This document shows, in pieces, positions 49,579-58,771 of a stretch of DNA of 64,000 nucleotides (position 1 is its first letter; every line of letters starts with the position of its first letter). Source of the stretch: Asticcacaulis sp. AC460 (GTDB lineage: Bacteria; Pseudomonadota; Alphaproteobacteria; Caulobacterales; Caulobacteraceae); assembly GCF_000495795.1 (NCBI RefSeq), contig NZ_AWGD01000025.1, forward strand, positions 184,323 through 248,322, given 5' to 3'. A program made the translations under genes and the position numbers. Below the pieces are notes generated by a model. The model saw only the letters and a list, made by a program, of their open reading frames with translations, was not told the DNA's origin and did no database searches.

Positions 49579-50445
49579 CTATACCGCGCCGGCGTTCGGC
49601 GCCGGTTCTTCGGTGCTGATGGCGTCGATGGTGCGCGGCCAGGGTTCCGGGAGGCCGTCGGCGCGGTCGATGCTGATCTCGACCGGACCGTAGGCGACGC
49701 TGCCAAACGGTGAGCAGAACGCGATTTCAGCGGCATCGCGGCCGACGCCGATGCGGACCAGGCCGTCGAGATTGGCCATCCGCGTACCGTCGAACAGCCA
49801 CCAGCGGCCTTCGAGATAGACTTCAAAAACCGCATGAAAGTCGTTGGGTTGCAGGCCATAGGCATAGCAACTGACGAAGCGGGCCGGGATATCCAGGGCG
49901 CGGCAGAAGGCAATGCCGAGATGGGCGAAGTCGCGGCAGACCCCGGCGCGCAGGATCAGGCTTTCGGTCGCCGTGGTCTGTTCGTTGGAGGCGCCGCGAC
50001 GGTAGTCGATATTGTTGTACAGCCAGTTGCAGATGGCCGTCACACGCTCGAAGCCGCGATCGAGGTAGCCAAACTCCTTGCGCGCGAAGTCGGCCAGGCG
50101 GTCGGACGGTACGAAGCGCGACGGCAGCAGGAAGGGCATGATGTCCAGCGGCAGGTCGGCCACCGAGGTTTCACCCACGCTCCGCGGATCGGCGCGGTAG
50201 GGATCGAGGGTGACCTCGGCTTCGTAATGCAGGGTGAGCGGCCCGGCCGGGGCATGCAGGCCGACATAGCGGTTGTTGATGTCGGGAACCGTGTACGTCT
50301 TCAGTGGCAGGTCCGGAGTCACGGTCAGGCGCTCGACCAGGTCGATATGACGGCGCAGGCGCGCGACCTCGACATTGAAGATAAAGACGGACGGCGACAG
50401 GACCTCATAGCTAAGGGTGCAGCCGAGCTTGTAGCGGACAGGCAT
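49579..50445 (-). CDS. Transglutaminase-like cysteine protease domain protein
   Basis: 288 residues. An N-terminal bacterial transglutaminase-associated beta domain (~1-150) is followed by the papain-fold core. The Cys-His-Asp triad is visible: Cys in LRAGVCRDFAHL, His in NDFHAVFEVY, and Asp in WWLFDGTR. No signal peptide is present, so it is cytoplasmic. Members of this family are thought to be peptidases, often beside peptide-processing genes; no partner is evident here. No Shine-Dalgarno is clear before the ATG at 50445. Confidence 0.88.
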   Translation of the reverse strand: MPVRYKLGCTLSYEVLSPSVFIFNVEVARLRRHIDLVERLTVTPDLPLKTYTVPDINNRYVGLHAPAGPLTLHYEAEVTLDPYRADPRSVGETSVADLPLDIMPFLLPSRFVPSDRLADFARKEFGYLDRGFERVTAICNWLYNNIDYRRGASNEQTTATESLILRAGVCRDFAHLGIAFCRALDIPARFVSCYAYGLQPNDFHAVFEVYLEGRWWLFDGTRMANLDGLVRIGVGRDAAEIAFCSPFGSVAYGPVEISIDRADGLPEPWPRTIDAISTEEPAPNAGAV

Positions 50446-50523
50446 GATGGGTTTTCAAACAACAGGAGAAGGTCCGACGACGTTTGTGCCTGCCGGATAG
50501 AAAAAATTCGATACGAGCTTGGA

Positions 50524-50555
50524 AGCCTGCGCAAAGAAAGCTGCGCGCACAGGCT
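50524..50555 (-). terminator. Hairpin downstream of the RpiR gene
   Basis: AGCCTG (50524-50529) and CAGGCT (50550-50555) form the outer stem, with inner GCGC pairing. It is placed 75 bases after the RpiR stop, without a clear T-run. The 50446-50629 gap otherwise shows nothing. Confidence 0.35.
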
Positions 50556-50629
50556 CTAAGATTTTGTACCGCTTCGTGTCTATGAAAAAGTTGCAAGAAA
50601 CGATTGCCGCCACGTTTTGGCATTGGGCT

Positions 50630-51517
50630 CTAAAAGCGTTTTATCGACAACGTCTCAAACGTCTGTTTCAGGGTCGCCGTGGAACGATCGTAATCCGCCA
50701 GCGCGAGCGCTGCAATCAGGGCATCTACCACGCACAACTGGGCGATGCGGCTGGTCATGGCTTCGGTGCGGAACAGGGTCTCGCGCGCCATGGTGAACAG
50801 CACCACCTCGGCATAGGCCTGAATCGGCGAGCGGGCGAAGTTGGTGATCACCACCGTGCGGGCGCCGGCTTCGCGTGCCAGTCGGGTGGCGGCGACGGTT
50901 TCGTGGGTGGCGCCGGAATGGGTCACGGTCAGCACCGCAACATCGGGGCCGGTGCGTGAAGCACTGATCGCCTGGACGTGGCTGTCTATCACTACCTTGG
51001 CGTCGAGGCCTATGCGCAGCATGCGGTAGTGCGCGTCCTCGGCGATGGGGGCGGCCGAGCCGATGCCGTAGATCTCGATGCGTCTGGCCTGGCGGAAGAT
51101 GTCGACGGCGCGGCTCAGCTCCTTGGGGTTCAGCACCGACAGCGAGTCGCGCAGGGCCTGGATGCCGGAATGGAAGATCTTGCGGCATACGGTGTCGGTA
51201 TCGTCGTCGCGTTCCAGGTCTTCGTGTATGAACTGAACCGGCTGGACGGTCTCCTGAGCCAGGCTCAGTTTCAGTTGCTGGAAACCTGAGAGGCCCAGGC
51301 GGCGGCAGAAATTGATGACGCTGCCTTCGGAAACGCCGACGGCTTCGGACAGTTCGGTGATCGACATGGCGACGATGCGATGCGGCTGTTCGCTGACATA
51401 GTCGGCAATGCGCCGGGCGCCCCGGGCCAGGGACGGATAGGCGACGCGGATGCGGGTAAGGGCATTGTCGACCGGTTCACGGCCGTCGGCTAAGGCTTTC
51501 AACGCAAGAATATCCAA
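50630..51517 (-). CDS. RpiR-family transcriptional regulator (HTH + SIS)
   Basis: 295 residues from the TTG at 51517, with GGGG upstream; the frame is open to 51643, but those extra residues do not look like the family. An N-terminal HTH (ITELSEAVGVSEGSVINFCR) precedes a sugar-isomerase SIS domain (RRIEIYGIGSAAPIAEDAHY; VLTVTHSGATHETV). The family senses phosphosugars and controls sugar or nutrient uptake. It is divergent from the TonB-dependent receptor, which is its likely target across a 266-base AT-rich gap. Confidence 0.87.
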   Translation of the reverse strand: MDILALKALADGREPVDNALTRIRVAYPSLARGARRIADYVSEQPHRIVAMSITELSEAVGVSEGSVINFCRRLGLSGFQQLKLSLAQETVQPVQFIHEDLERDDDTDTVCRKIFHSGIQALRDSLSVLNPKELSRAVDIFRQARRIEIYGIGSAAPIAEDAHYRMLRIGLDAKVVIDSHVQAISASRTGPDVAVLTVTHSGATHETVAATRLAREAGARTVVITNFARSPIQAYAEVVLFTMARETLFRTEAMTSRIAQLCVVDALIAALALADYDRSTATLKQTFETLSIKRF

Positions 51518-51636
51518 AAAAATCGCCCCGGAAGGGGAAGAGATAGCGCGATTCCGTGGCCGTACCGCCACGTCACAAAAGTTGAGCACAACCGTCGCGC
51601 CGCTGCCACCGGAAAGCGCCACTTTAAACTGAATAT

Positions 51637-51668
51637 ATCTCAAAATTATAAAACTATAAAAATGAGAT
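51637..51668. promoter_or_regulatory. Candidate RpiR inverted repeat
   Basis: ATCTCA (51637-51642) and TGAGAT (51663-51668) are an inverted pair 20 bases apart in the AT-rich gap before the receptor gene. Short arms make this tentative. The rest of 51518-51783 shows no other clear site. Confidence 0.25.
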
Positions 51669-51783
51669 TATTTCATAAAGTCGTCATCGAAGTCTGAGGT
51701 TTCTGTCACACGACCTGACTAGGTTCCGCCGCGTTCAGCCCGGCGTCTCCCATTGCGCCCGGCGTTTTCACGGGGATATCGAT

Positions 51784-54015
51784 ATGCGGATCAAGAAATT
51801 TCACGCGCCCTTGCTGGGGCTCGTGACGCTGGGCTGCGGCCTGGCAGGTGTGGCGTTTGCCAATGATGCGGCGCCGGTGGGCGATGCGGAATCGGGCGTT
51901 GTCACTGTCACCGGCAAGCGGTCGCCGGCGACTCCGGTGGCGCGCGAACTGGCCGACTATGGCACGGAAGTGCAGGTCATCACCGCCGAACAGATCGACC
52001 AGAGCGGCGCCATCAATTTTGCCGAAGCGGCGCAGTTCCTGATCAAGGGCGTCAATGTCGGCTATTCACCCGACGAAGGTGAGTTCACCATCCGTCTGGA
52101 CGGCGGCGGTGACCGCGACACCCTGGTGACCCTGGACGGCACGCCGCTGTACGACCGCGGCCCGGCGCTGGAAAACATCTGGGGCGCCACCACGATCGAT
52201 CCGCACATGATCGAGAACATCGAGGTCTTCCGTGGCGGCAACAGCCTGTATTTCGGCTCCAACGGCGGCATCGGCGTCGTCAATGTCATCACCAAGAAGC
52301 CGGACGGCACGCGCAAGGGCGAGTTCGGCGTCTCCTACGGTTCCTTCGCCACCCGCGAAGTCTGGGGCAACTACAGCTTCCCTCTGGACGAGGCCGGCCA
52401 CCACAGCTTCATGTTCTACGGCTCGATGCTGGCCACCGACGGCCCGCGTATCTTCGATCCGTCGAAGTTCACCGACAATGTCGCTCTGGCGGGCGGCATC
52501 CAGGACTATCCGCTGAACAAGAACCATGTCGGCGCCAAATACCTGTGGCAGATCGACGAGAACACCCAGTTCCGCGCCAATGTCATCTATACCGAAAGCT
52601 GGTTCCAGGATCCGTTCCCGTCGGGTGAGACCTATTCGCCCAACACGCTGCGCTACCCGATCGCCGACGTGGCCTTCAGCAAGCGTTTCAACGACCGTTT
52701 CTCGATCGAAGCCTCGGCCTACTATTCCAACCCGGAACTGTGGAACGCCGAACTGTATCCGGAAATCTGCAAGGTCTCGGCCGGCTGCGTCGATCCGAAC
52801 ACACCGACCCGGACCATCCCTTATGGCGCCTGGACCGGCGCGGTCGAGCCGGCTTTCGCTCACGGCTTCGGCACCACCAACCAGTACCGCAGCGGCTTCA
52901 AGGAAACCGGCGCCACGGTCCGCGCCACCATCAACGCGGCCTCCTTCCTGGAAACCGTTGTCGGCGTGCAATATGTCTCCTATGCCGACGACTCGGACGA
53001 ACGTTTCGCCACGCCGGACAATGACAGCACCACCACGGGCGTGTTCGTCGACTTTCATCCCCGCCTGCCGTTCAGCCCGTCGACCAATATCTCGATCGCC
53101 ATCCGCCAGGACTTCTCCGAAGCTTTCGACAGCAAGACCGTCTGGAAGTTCGGCTTCAAGCAACCGATCGGCGATTTCTACCTTCGCGCCAATGGCGGGA
53201 CTTCGTACAGCCTGCCCCAGACCAACGAACTGTACATTAACAATCCGCGTCCGCCGCAGACATCCGCTTCGGCTGCCTTTACGGTGGTCGGTAATCCGGA
53301 CCTGGAAACCGAAGAGACCGAAACCTACAACCTGGCCGCCGGCTATCAGGGCGCCTTGGGCGATCTGCGGATCAGCACCGAAATCGGCGCCTTCGACACC
53401 GAGATCAGCAACCGCATCCGCACCACGTCGGGCCGGCCGATCGTCGTGAACCACAACGGCACCAACTACTCGGTCGATACCTACTACAACGACACCGCCG
53501 TCACCAAGATCAAGGGCCTGACGGTGGATGCCGATGTCTTCGTTGGCGAGCAGTGGAGCTTCGGCTTTGCCTATACGGCGCAGGATGCGGCCCCGGCCAG
53601 CGGCCCGCGCCAGGGCATCCAGATCAACGAAACGCCGGAATGGTTCGTCATCGGCAAGCTGAACTGGGAATCGCGCAACGGCCGCCTGAAGGCGCAGCTG
53701 CTGTCGCGGACCCAGGGACCCGAATGGGCCACCGGCGGCCCGGCCGAGAAGTTCCGTCATAACTTCGGTGATTACACCGTCGTCAACGGCACCCTGACCT
53801 ACCTGGCCGGCAAGGACATGGAGCACCGCTTCCAGCTCCGCGTCGCCAACCTGTTCGACACTGAATATGCCGAACGTTATGGCTACGGGAACAACTTCTA
53901 CGGTGTGGCGTTCAACCGCGGTGAATATACCAATACGGACGATCGCTACTTCTACGGCTATCCGTTCGAAGGCAAGCCGCGCAGCTTCTATTTCACCTAT
54001 TCGACCCAGTTCTAA
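51784..54015 (+). CDS. TonB-dependent outer membrane receptor
   Basis: 743 residues. The Sec signal ends at GLAGVAFA before NDAAPVG. A plug domain (~45-175) includes EVQVITAEQIDQSGAINFAE and IENIEVFRGGNSLYFGSNGG. A 22-strand barrel follows, with the typical terminal strand SFYFTYSTQF ending in Phe. The family imports siderophores, vitamins or carbohydrates using TonB energy; the substrate cannot be read here. The neighbouring RpiR regulator favours a carbohydrate-type or organophosphate substrate. GGGGATATCG precedes the ATG. Confidence 0.94.
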   Translation: MRIKKFHAPLLGLVTLGCGLAGVAFANDAAPVGDAESGVVTVTGKRSPATPVARELADYGTEVQVITAEQIDQSGAINFAEAAQFLIKGVNVGYSPDEGEFTIRLDGGGDRDTLVTLDGTPLYDRGPALENIWGATTIDPHMIENIEVFRGGNSLYFGSNGGIGVVNVITKKPDGTRKGEFGVSYGSFATREVWGNYSFPLDEAGHHSFMFYGSMLATDGPRIFDPSKFTDNVALAGGIQDYPLNKNHVGAKYLWQIDENTQFRANVIYTESWFQDPFPSGETYSPNTLRYPIADVAFSKRFNDRFSIEASAYYSNPELWNAELYPEICKVSAGCVDPNTPTRTIPYGAWTGAVEPAFAHGFGTTNQYRSGFKETGATVRATINAASFLETVVGVQYVSYADDSDERFATPDNDSTTTGVFVDFHPRLPFSPSTNISIAIRQDFSEAFDSKTVWKFGFKQPIGDFYLRANGGTSYSLPQTNELYINNPRPPQTSASAAFTVVGNPDLETEETETYNLAAGYQGALGDLRISTEIGAFDTEISNRIRTTSGRPIVVNHNGTNYSVDTYYNDTAVTKIKGLTVDADVFVGEQWSFGFAYTAQDAAPASGPRQGIQINETPEWFVIGKLNWESRNGRLKAQLLSRTQGPEWATGGPAEKFRHNFGDYTVVNGTLTYLAGKDMEHRFQLRVANLFDTEYAERYGYGNNFYGVAFNRGEYTNTDDRYFYGYPFEGKPRSFYFTYSTQF

Positions 54016-54157
54016 AAGACTGTTGGAAACTCCGTCCGACTGGCCTGCAAAGTGCTGTTTTCTGCGCTTCCGGTGCTCACGTACTTAAGTACGCTCCGCT
54101 CCGGTTCTCGAAACCACCCCTTTTCGGCTCAGCCTGACGGCTTTCCAAACAGTCTTT
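54015..54157. repeat. Palindromic intergenic element (143 bp)
   Basis: The ends are inverted repeats: AAAGACTGTTGGAAA (54015-54029) and TTTCCAAACAGTCTTT (54142-54157), differing by one base. The centre holds CGTACTTAAGTACG (54080-54093), a perfect 14-bp palindrome within a larger CCGG-flanked symmetric segment. No ORF is present. It resembles a MITE-like or REP-type unit, and directly follows the receptor stop, so it could also act as a terminator. Confidence 0.6.
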
Positions 54158-54192
54158 AGGTAAGGGGAGGGGGGCCGTAAGGGTACCCCTCC

Positions 54193-54232
54193 GCCGGCTT
54201 CGCCGGCACCTCCTCATGAGATGGGGAGGAGG
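54193..54232. repeat. REP-like GC hairpin pair
   Basis: GCCGGC-TTC-GCCGGC (54193-54207) is followed by CCTCCTC (54209-54215) and GAGGAGG (54226-54232) around CATGAGATGGG. Paired hairpins of this pattern are common intergenic repeats in Caulobacterales genomes. No other copy is seen in the window. Confidence 0.5.
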
Positions 54233-54358
54233 ACCAAGCATAACTTCTTGTGTGTGTATTCCCCCTGAGGCAGGGCGGACCGGATGGGGGAGGGCGTTTC
54301 CTCCATCAGCGTCCCGACCGGTTCGTCCCGCTTTTTTCTAATTCCTGGAGCTCCTGAC

Positions 54359-56497
54359 ATGACCGATACGGATCGCCGCAGCCTGTTGCGCCTGTTCGGC
54401 GCCGGCGCGACCCTGGCCGCCGCCGCGCCCTTCACCTACGCCATCGCCCAGGCCATGAGCCTGCCCGCCAAACGGGTCACGGGCACCCTCCAGGACGTCA
54501 AACATATCGTCATCCTGATGCAGGAAAACCGGTCGTTCGACCATTATTTCGGCACGCTACGTGGGGTGCGCGGCTTCGGTGACCGCTTTCCGATCCCGAT
54601 GACCAACGGCCCGGTGTGGCAGCAGTCGGACGGCAACAAGGTCATCCCGCCCTATCATCTCAATACCCGCACCACCAACGCCATCGCCGTGCCCGGCACG
54701 CCGCACAGCTTCTCGGACTCGCAGGCGGCGTGGAACCAGGGCAGGTTCGGTTATTGGCCCAAGTACAAGAACCCGTATTCGATGGGCTATTATCAGCGCG
54801 ACGATATCCCGTTCCAGTTCGCCCTGGCCGAAGCTTTTACCATCTGCGACCATTATCACTGTTCGATCACCACCGGGACAGACCCGAACCGCATCGTCTT
54901 CTGGTCGGGTTCGAACCATGACCCGAAGCTGCGGGCCGCCGGGATTAACGCCACCGAGGCCGATTCCGAGCCCAACAATATGCGCTGCTGGGTCAAGGGC
55001 GCGCTGCCGGAACCGGGCTACGAATATCAGGGCTCGGCCTTTGCCTGGCCGACCCTGCCGGACGTGCTGGAAGGTGCCGGCGTGTCGTGGCGCATCTATC
55101 AGGACCCGAACGACAACTGGACCGGCGCCATGCATGGCGGTCTGGCCTTCGAGAGCTTCCGCAACGCCAAGCCGGGCTCTGCCCTCTACGAAAAGGGCAT
55201 GAGCCACTGGTCGCTGGAGCAGTTCGCGAAGGACGTCCAGGACGGCACCTTGCCGGCGGTGTCGTGGATCCTGCCCAACAAGGAATGGTCCGAGCACCCG
55301 TCGGCCTCGACTCCTTTGCAGGGCGCAGAGTTCACCGCTGGCATCCTCAGCGCCCTGGTCGCCAATCCGGACGTGTGGGGTTCGACCGTCTTCTTCCAGA
55401 CCTTCGACGAGAATGACGGCCTGTTCGACCACCTGCCGCCGTCGGCACCTCCGTCCTATACGGCGGACGGCACCCTGATGGGCAAGTCGACGGTCGACCT
55501 GAAAGGCTTCTACTTCTCCGATCCGCAGCGCAAGTTCCTCGATCCGTCCGATACGGTCAGCGGTACGCTGCGGCCGTGGGGCCTGAGTGCGCGGGTGCCA
55601 ATGTATGTCGTGTCGCCGTGGTCGAAGGGCGGTTGGGTGACGTCGCAGGTGTTCGACCACACCTCGGTCGGCCAGTTCCTGGAAAAGCGCTTTGGCGTTA
55701 CCGTACCGGCGATCAGCCCGTGGCATCGCGCCGTCTGCGGCGACCTGACCTCGGCGTTCGACTTCTCCATGCCGGAGGGGCCGGAATTCCCGGGCCTGCC
55801 CGATGCGTCGGGCTCGGAGCAGGCGGTCTTGGCGCAGATCCACCGCAAGCGGATCGAACCGCCGGCGCAAGCAGAACCGCTGATGCAGGAAAAGGGCACG
55901 CGGCCGTCGCGGGCCTTGCCGTACGACCTGGATGTCGTCGCGAAGGTGCATGACGGCGTCGAGCTTGAGTTCGTCAACCGCGGCCAGGCCGGAGCGGTAT
56001 TCCACGTCTATGACCGGCTGAACCTGGAGACCATTCCGCGGCGCTATACGGTCGAGGCCGGCAAGAGCCTCAAGGATCAATGGCCGGGCCAGCGCTACGA
56101 CCTGTGGGTGCTGGGGCCGAACGGCTTCCATCGCGCCTTTGCCGGCGAGAGTGTGACGGCGGTCGAGGTGACGACGGTGATGACCTCACGTCCGGCGCTC
56201 CTGCAGGTCGCCCTGCGCAATTCGGGCACCGTCGCGGTTGAGGTGGTGGTCGACGCCGAGGTCTACGGCCAGGGCAAAACGACGGTCGCCGTCAAACCGG
56301 GGGCGGTGCACAAGCAGGTGTTCGACCTGGGCAAGCACGGCAACTGGTACGACGTCACGGTCACGGCGGGGGCTCAGGTGCGGCGGTTTGCCGGCCGCAT
56401 TGAAACCGGCGCCCACGGCATCAGCGATCCGGCGATGGCGCAGGTAGTCGAGCCCGTGGCCTATCCCAAGCCGGAGATGCGGCTGCCGAAATTTTGA
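54359..56497 (+). CDS. Tat-exported phosphocholine-type phospholipase C
   Basis: 712 residues from ATG 54359 (GGAG nine bases upstream); an earlier ATG at 54284 lacks a site. A twin-arginine signal (DRRSLLRLFGAGATLAAAAP) is present. The phosphoesterase core starts at HIVILMQENRSFDHYFGTLR, the metal/substrate motif of non-hemolytic and hemolytic phospholipases C. Later motifs include TDPNRIVFWSG, WILPNKEWSEHPS and QTFDENDGLFDHL. Two C-terminal DUF756-type beta domains end the protein. It hydrolyses phosphatidylcholine or sphingomyelin outside the cytoplasm, often during phosphate starvation. It is located after the receptor gene and a repeat-filled gap, so operon linkage is uncertain. Confidence 0.92.
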   Translation: MTDTDRRSLLRLFGAGATLAAAAPFTYAIAQAMSLPAKRVTGTLQDVKHIVILMQENRSFDHYFGTLRGVRGFGDRFPIPMTNGPVWQQSDGNKVIPPYHLNTRTTNAIAVPGTPHSFSDSQAAWNQGRFGYWPKYKNPYSMGYYQRDDIPFQFALAEAFTICDHYHCSITTGTDPNRIVFWSGSNHDPKLRAAGINATEADSEPNNMRCWVKGALPEPGYEYQGSAFAWPTLPDVLEGAGVSWRIYQDPNDNWTGAMHGGLAFESFRNAKPGSALYEKGMSHWSLEQFAKDVQDGTLPAVSWILPNKEWSEHPSASTPLQGAEFTAGILSALVANPDVWGSTVFFQTFDENDGLFDHLPPSAPPSYTADGTLMGKSTVDLKGFYFSDPQRKFLDPSDTVSGTLRPWGLSARVPMYVVSPWSKGGWVTSQVFDHTSVGQFLEKRFGVTVPAISPWHRAVCGDLTSAFDFSMPEGPEFPGLPDASGSEQAVLAQIHRKRIEPPAQAEPLMQEKGTRPSRALPYDLDVVAKVHDGVELEFVNRGQAGAVFHVYDRLNLETIPRRYTVEAGKSLKDQWPGQRYDLWVLGPNGFHRAFAGESVTAVEVTTVMTSRPALLQVALRNSGTVAVEVVVDAEVYGQGKTTVAVKPGAVHKQVFDLGKHGNWYDVTVTAGAQVRRFAGRIETGAHGISDPAMAQVVEPVAYPKPEMRLPKF

Positions 56498-56505
56498 AGC
56501 AAGGC

Positions 56506-56535
56506 TTGACATATAAGGATTGGTAGCGCTAACAT
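56506..56535 (+). promoter_or_regulatory. Promoter with LacI-type operator upstream of the ter operon
   Basis: TTGACA (56506-56511), an 18-base spacer, and TAACAT (56530-56535) form a strong sigma70-like promoter. The spacer and -10 carry TGGTAGCGCTAACA (56521-56534), similar to the TGGTAGCGCTACCA operator of LacI-family regulators in Caulobacter and Xanthomonas relatives. Binding would block the promoter. The regulator is not in the window. Confidence 0.55.
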
Positions 56536-56897
56536 AATTTCGTCGTGACGTAGATCACGCGCCAGTGCCGCCACATGTCCAAGCAGGGGCCGTCCGCAAG
56601 GGCGGCCCTTGTTGACTCCGGCTGCGGCAAACCGCCGCGTTCAAATTCTCCTGATGGGTGGTGTTTGGCTTGTCCCGCCTGAGGTTTTATGGCAACAGTC
56701 GTGGCGGGGGGACCGTTCTGCACACTTCCGGGGTTGCCGTGCAGGGACGAGTTTCAACAAAAGTATCAAGCGTTTAAGCTTTGTTTTGGTAACCACGACT
56801 AATCCCTGAGCCCGAGCCTGGCCACACCGTGGCCAGATGCCAGGTTAAGCGCTCTCACAGGCCTGTTGCGCCGTCTTGCCACCATGGAAGGATAACT
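56536..56897 (+). other. Long untranslated leader of the ter operon
   Basis: About 360 bases without a convincing gene separate the promoter and terZ. Two strong hairpins are present: 56585-56610 (9-11 bp stem with a GCAA tetraloop) and 56818-56836 (CTGGCCAC-ACC-GTGGCCAG). The terZ ribosome site GGAAGGA is at the end. I could not match the leader to a known riboswitch; an attenuator or structured regulatory leader is possible. Confidence 0.4.
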
Positions 56898-57476
56898 ATG
56901 AGTATTTCCCTGCAAAAAAACGCATCGGTAAGCCTCAAGAAGGAGGGCGGTGACGGCCTGACCAATATCACCCTGGGCGTCGGCTGGGACGTGGCTACCG
57001 GCCTGCTAAGCGGACTGTTCGGCGGCGGCGGGAGCATCGACCTGGATGCGTCCTGTATCGCCTTCGATGCCAATGGCCGCGTGGTCGACACCATCTGGTT
57101 CCAGCAGTTGCTCAGCCGCGACGGCTCGATCCGCCACAGCGGTGACAACCTTACGGGCGAGGGGGACGGCGACGACGAGACCATTTCCATCGACCTGACC
57201 CGCCTGCCGTCCGAGATCGAGACCCTGGTGTTCACGGTCAACAGCTTCCGCGGCCAGACCTTCGACAAGGTCAAGAACGCCTTCAGCCGCGTGGTCGATA
57301 GCCGCGCCCGCAAGGAGCTGGCGCGTTTCGATATCTCGGAAAGCGGCCCGCATACCGGCGTGGTGCTGGCCTACGTCAAGCGCGACGGCGGTCAGTGGAC
57401 CTTCAAGGCCATCGGCGAGCGCACCACGGCGCGGACGGTGAAGGATATCACCGCCCTGGCCGCCCGACTGATCTGA
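56898..57476 (+). CDS. terZ: TerZ-like tellurium/stress resistance protein
   Basis: 192 residues from ATG 56898, with GGAAGGA six bases upstream. The TerD-fold calcium-binding domain has SLQKNASVSLKK, a GLLSGLFGGGGSIDLDAS loop, HSGDNLTGEGDGDDETI and VNSFRGQTFDKVKNAFSRVV. The GLFGGG insert and VNSFRGQTF phrase separate TerZ from TerD and TerE. TerD-fold proteins bind two Ca2+ and gather at the inner membrane with TerC in resistance to tellurite, phage and colicins. First gene of the ter operon, behind a long leader. Confidence 0.9.
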   Translation: MSISLQKNASVSLKKEGGDGLTNITLGVGWDVATGLLSGLFGGGGSIDLDASCIAFDANGRVVDTIWFQQLLSRDGSIRHSGDNLTGEGDGDDETISIDLTRLPSEIETLVFTVNSFRGQTFDKVKNAFSRVVDSRARKELARFDISESGPHTGVVLAYVKRDGGQWTFKAIGERTTARTVKDITALAARLI

Positions 57477-57528
57477 TACGATAACGCGGAGAGAGGTTCG
57501 CCTCTCTCCCCAGCCTACAGAGATACGC

Positions 57529-58701
57529 ATGCAGTTGCAGAAGGGCGAAAAACGCAGCCTGGCCGACCTGGGCGTCGGCGCCCAGTGCGCGGTCAAGGTC
57601 GAGTTCGGGCTGGACGGCGCCGATATCGCCGCCTTCGGGCTCAACAAGGAGCGCAAGATCGGCGACGACCGCTATGTCGTGCTGTTTTCCAACACGCGAT
57701 CGCCAGAGGGCGCCATTACGCTGACTCCATCATCCGGGGCGGCGCAGTTCCAGCTGGAACTGGACCGGTTGCCTGAGACGATCGACCGGGTGGTCTTTAC
57801 CGCGACCCACGACAGCCGCCCCATCGGTCAGGCGCGGCCCCTGCTGGTCACCCTGGGCAGCAACCAGGCCTCCTTCAACGTGGCGGAGCACCTGAATGCT
57901 GAAAAGGCGGTCATGCTGATCGAGCTCTACCGGCATAGTTCGGGTTGGCGCGTCGGCACCATCGCCGCCGGGTTCGAAGGCGGCCTGGCCGCGCTGATCA
58001 CCCATTTCGGCGGTGAGGTGGCAGATGCCCCCGCCGCAGCGCCGGCTCCCGCTGCGGCGCCCGCGGCACCGCCACCTTCGACGCCCTCCGCGCCGGTCAG
58101 CCTGAAAAAGGTGACGCTGGAGAAGAGCAATCCGCGCGTCAGCCTGCAGAAGACGGGCGCGACCTTCGGCGAAATCATCCTGAACCTGAACTGGAGCCAG
58201 CCGGAACAGAAGCGCGGCCTGTTCGGCGGCGGCCCCAAAAACGTCGACCTCGACCTGGGTGTGATGTTCGAACTGCAGGATGGCTACAAGGGCTGTATCC
58301 AGGGCCTGGGCCGCAGTTTCGGTGACTATGAATACGAGCCGTATATCCAGTTGTCGGGCGATGATCGCACAGGCGCCGTCACGACCGGTGAAACCATCCG
58401 TGTCAACGGGCGCCACTTCGACAAAATCAGACGGATCGGCGTTTTTGCCCTGATCTATGACGGCGTGCCGAACTGGCAACAGACCGACGGTATCGTCCGC
58501 ATGACTGTGCCGGGCCAGCCGGAGGTCGAAATCCGCCTGGTGGAGGGGCGCGACAATGCCCGGCTGTGTGGGATTGCGCTTATCGATAACGTGAATGGCA
58601 ATCTGCAGATGGATCGCCATATGAAATATTACCGTGGCCAGAAGGAGTTTGCCGACGATATCGGTATCTATCTGCAATGGCAGGCCGGCCGTAAGGACTG
58701 A
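57529..58701 (+). CDS. terA: TerA-like protein
   Basis: 390 residues. Two TerD-like domains, ~1-165 and ~195-385, are joined by an Ala/Pro-rich linker (APAPAAAPAAPPPSTPSAP). The second begins VSLQKTGATFGEIILNLNWS and keeps the GGGPKNVDLDLGVMFEL phrase typical of TerA, with GRHFDKIRRIGVFALIYDG. Its length matches TerA of plasmid R478. It likely works with TerZ, TerD and the TerC-type membrane protein as part of a membrane-associated complex. It follows terZ by 52 bases. Confidence 0.9.
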   Translation: MQLQKGEKRSLADLGVGAQCAVKVEFGLDGADIAAFGLNKERKIGDDRYVVLFSNTRSPEGAITLTPSSGAAQFQLELDRLPETIDRVVFTATHDSRPIGQARPLLVTLGSNQASFNVAEHLNAEKAVMLIELYRHSSGWRVGTIAAGFEGGLAALITHFGGEVADAPAAAPAPAAAPAAPPPSTPSAPVSLKKVTLEKSNPRVSLQKTGATFGEIILNLNWSQPEQKRGLFGGGPKNVDLDLGVMFELQDGYKGCIQGLGRSFGDYEYEPYIQLSGDDRTGAVTTGETIRVNGRHFDKIRRIGVFALIYDGVPNWQQTDGIVRMTVPGQPEVEIRLVEGRDNARLCGIALIDNVNGNLQMDRHMKYYRGQKEFADDIGIYLQWQAGRKD

Positions 58702-58771
58702 CAGTCGGCGCGGCCCGCCGCCATCCCCCAAAACGACGCGCGGTATTGCCGGGCGCTAACAAGAGACAAGT

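Noticed and set aside
50519..50959. Plus-strand 146-codon frame opposite the RpiR gene
   Set aside because: It mostly overlaps the SIS domain of RpiR in antisense and has no ribosome site.
52066..53826. 586-codon minus-strand frame opposite the TonB-dependent receptor
   Set aside because: It is an antisense shadow of a well-defined receptor and has no recognisable domain.
56536..56897. yybP-ykoY manganese riboswitch before the ter genes
   Set aside because: TerC-type genes can have one, but the conserved core sequences of that riboswitch are not visible in this leader.
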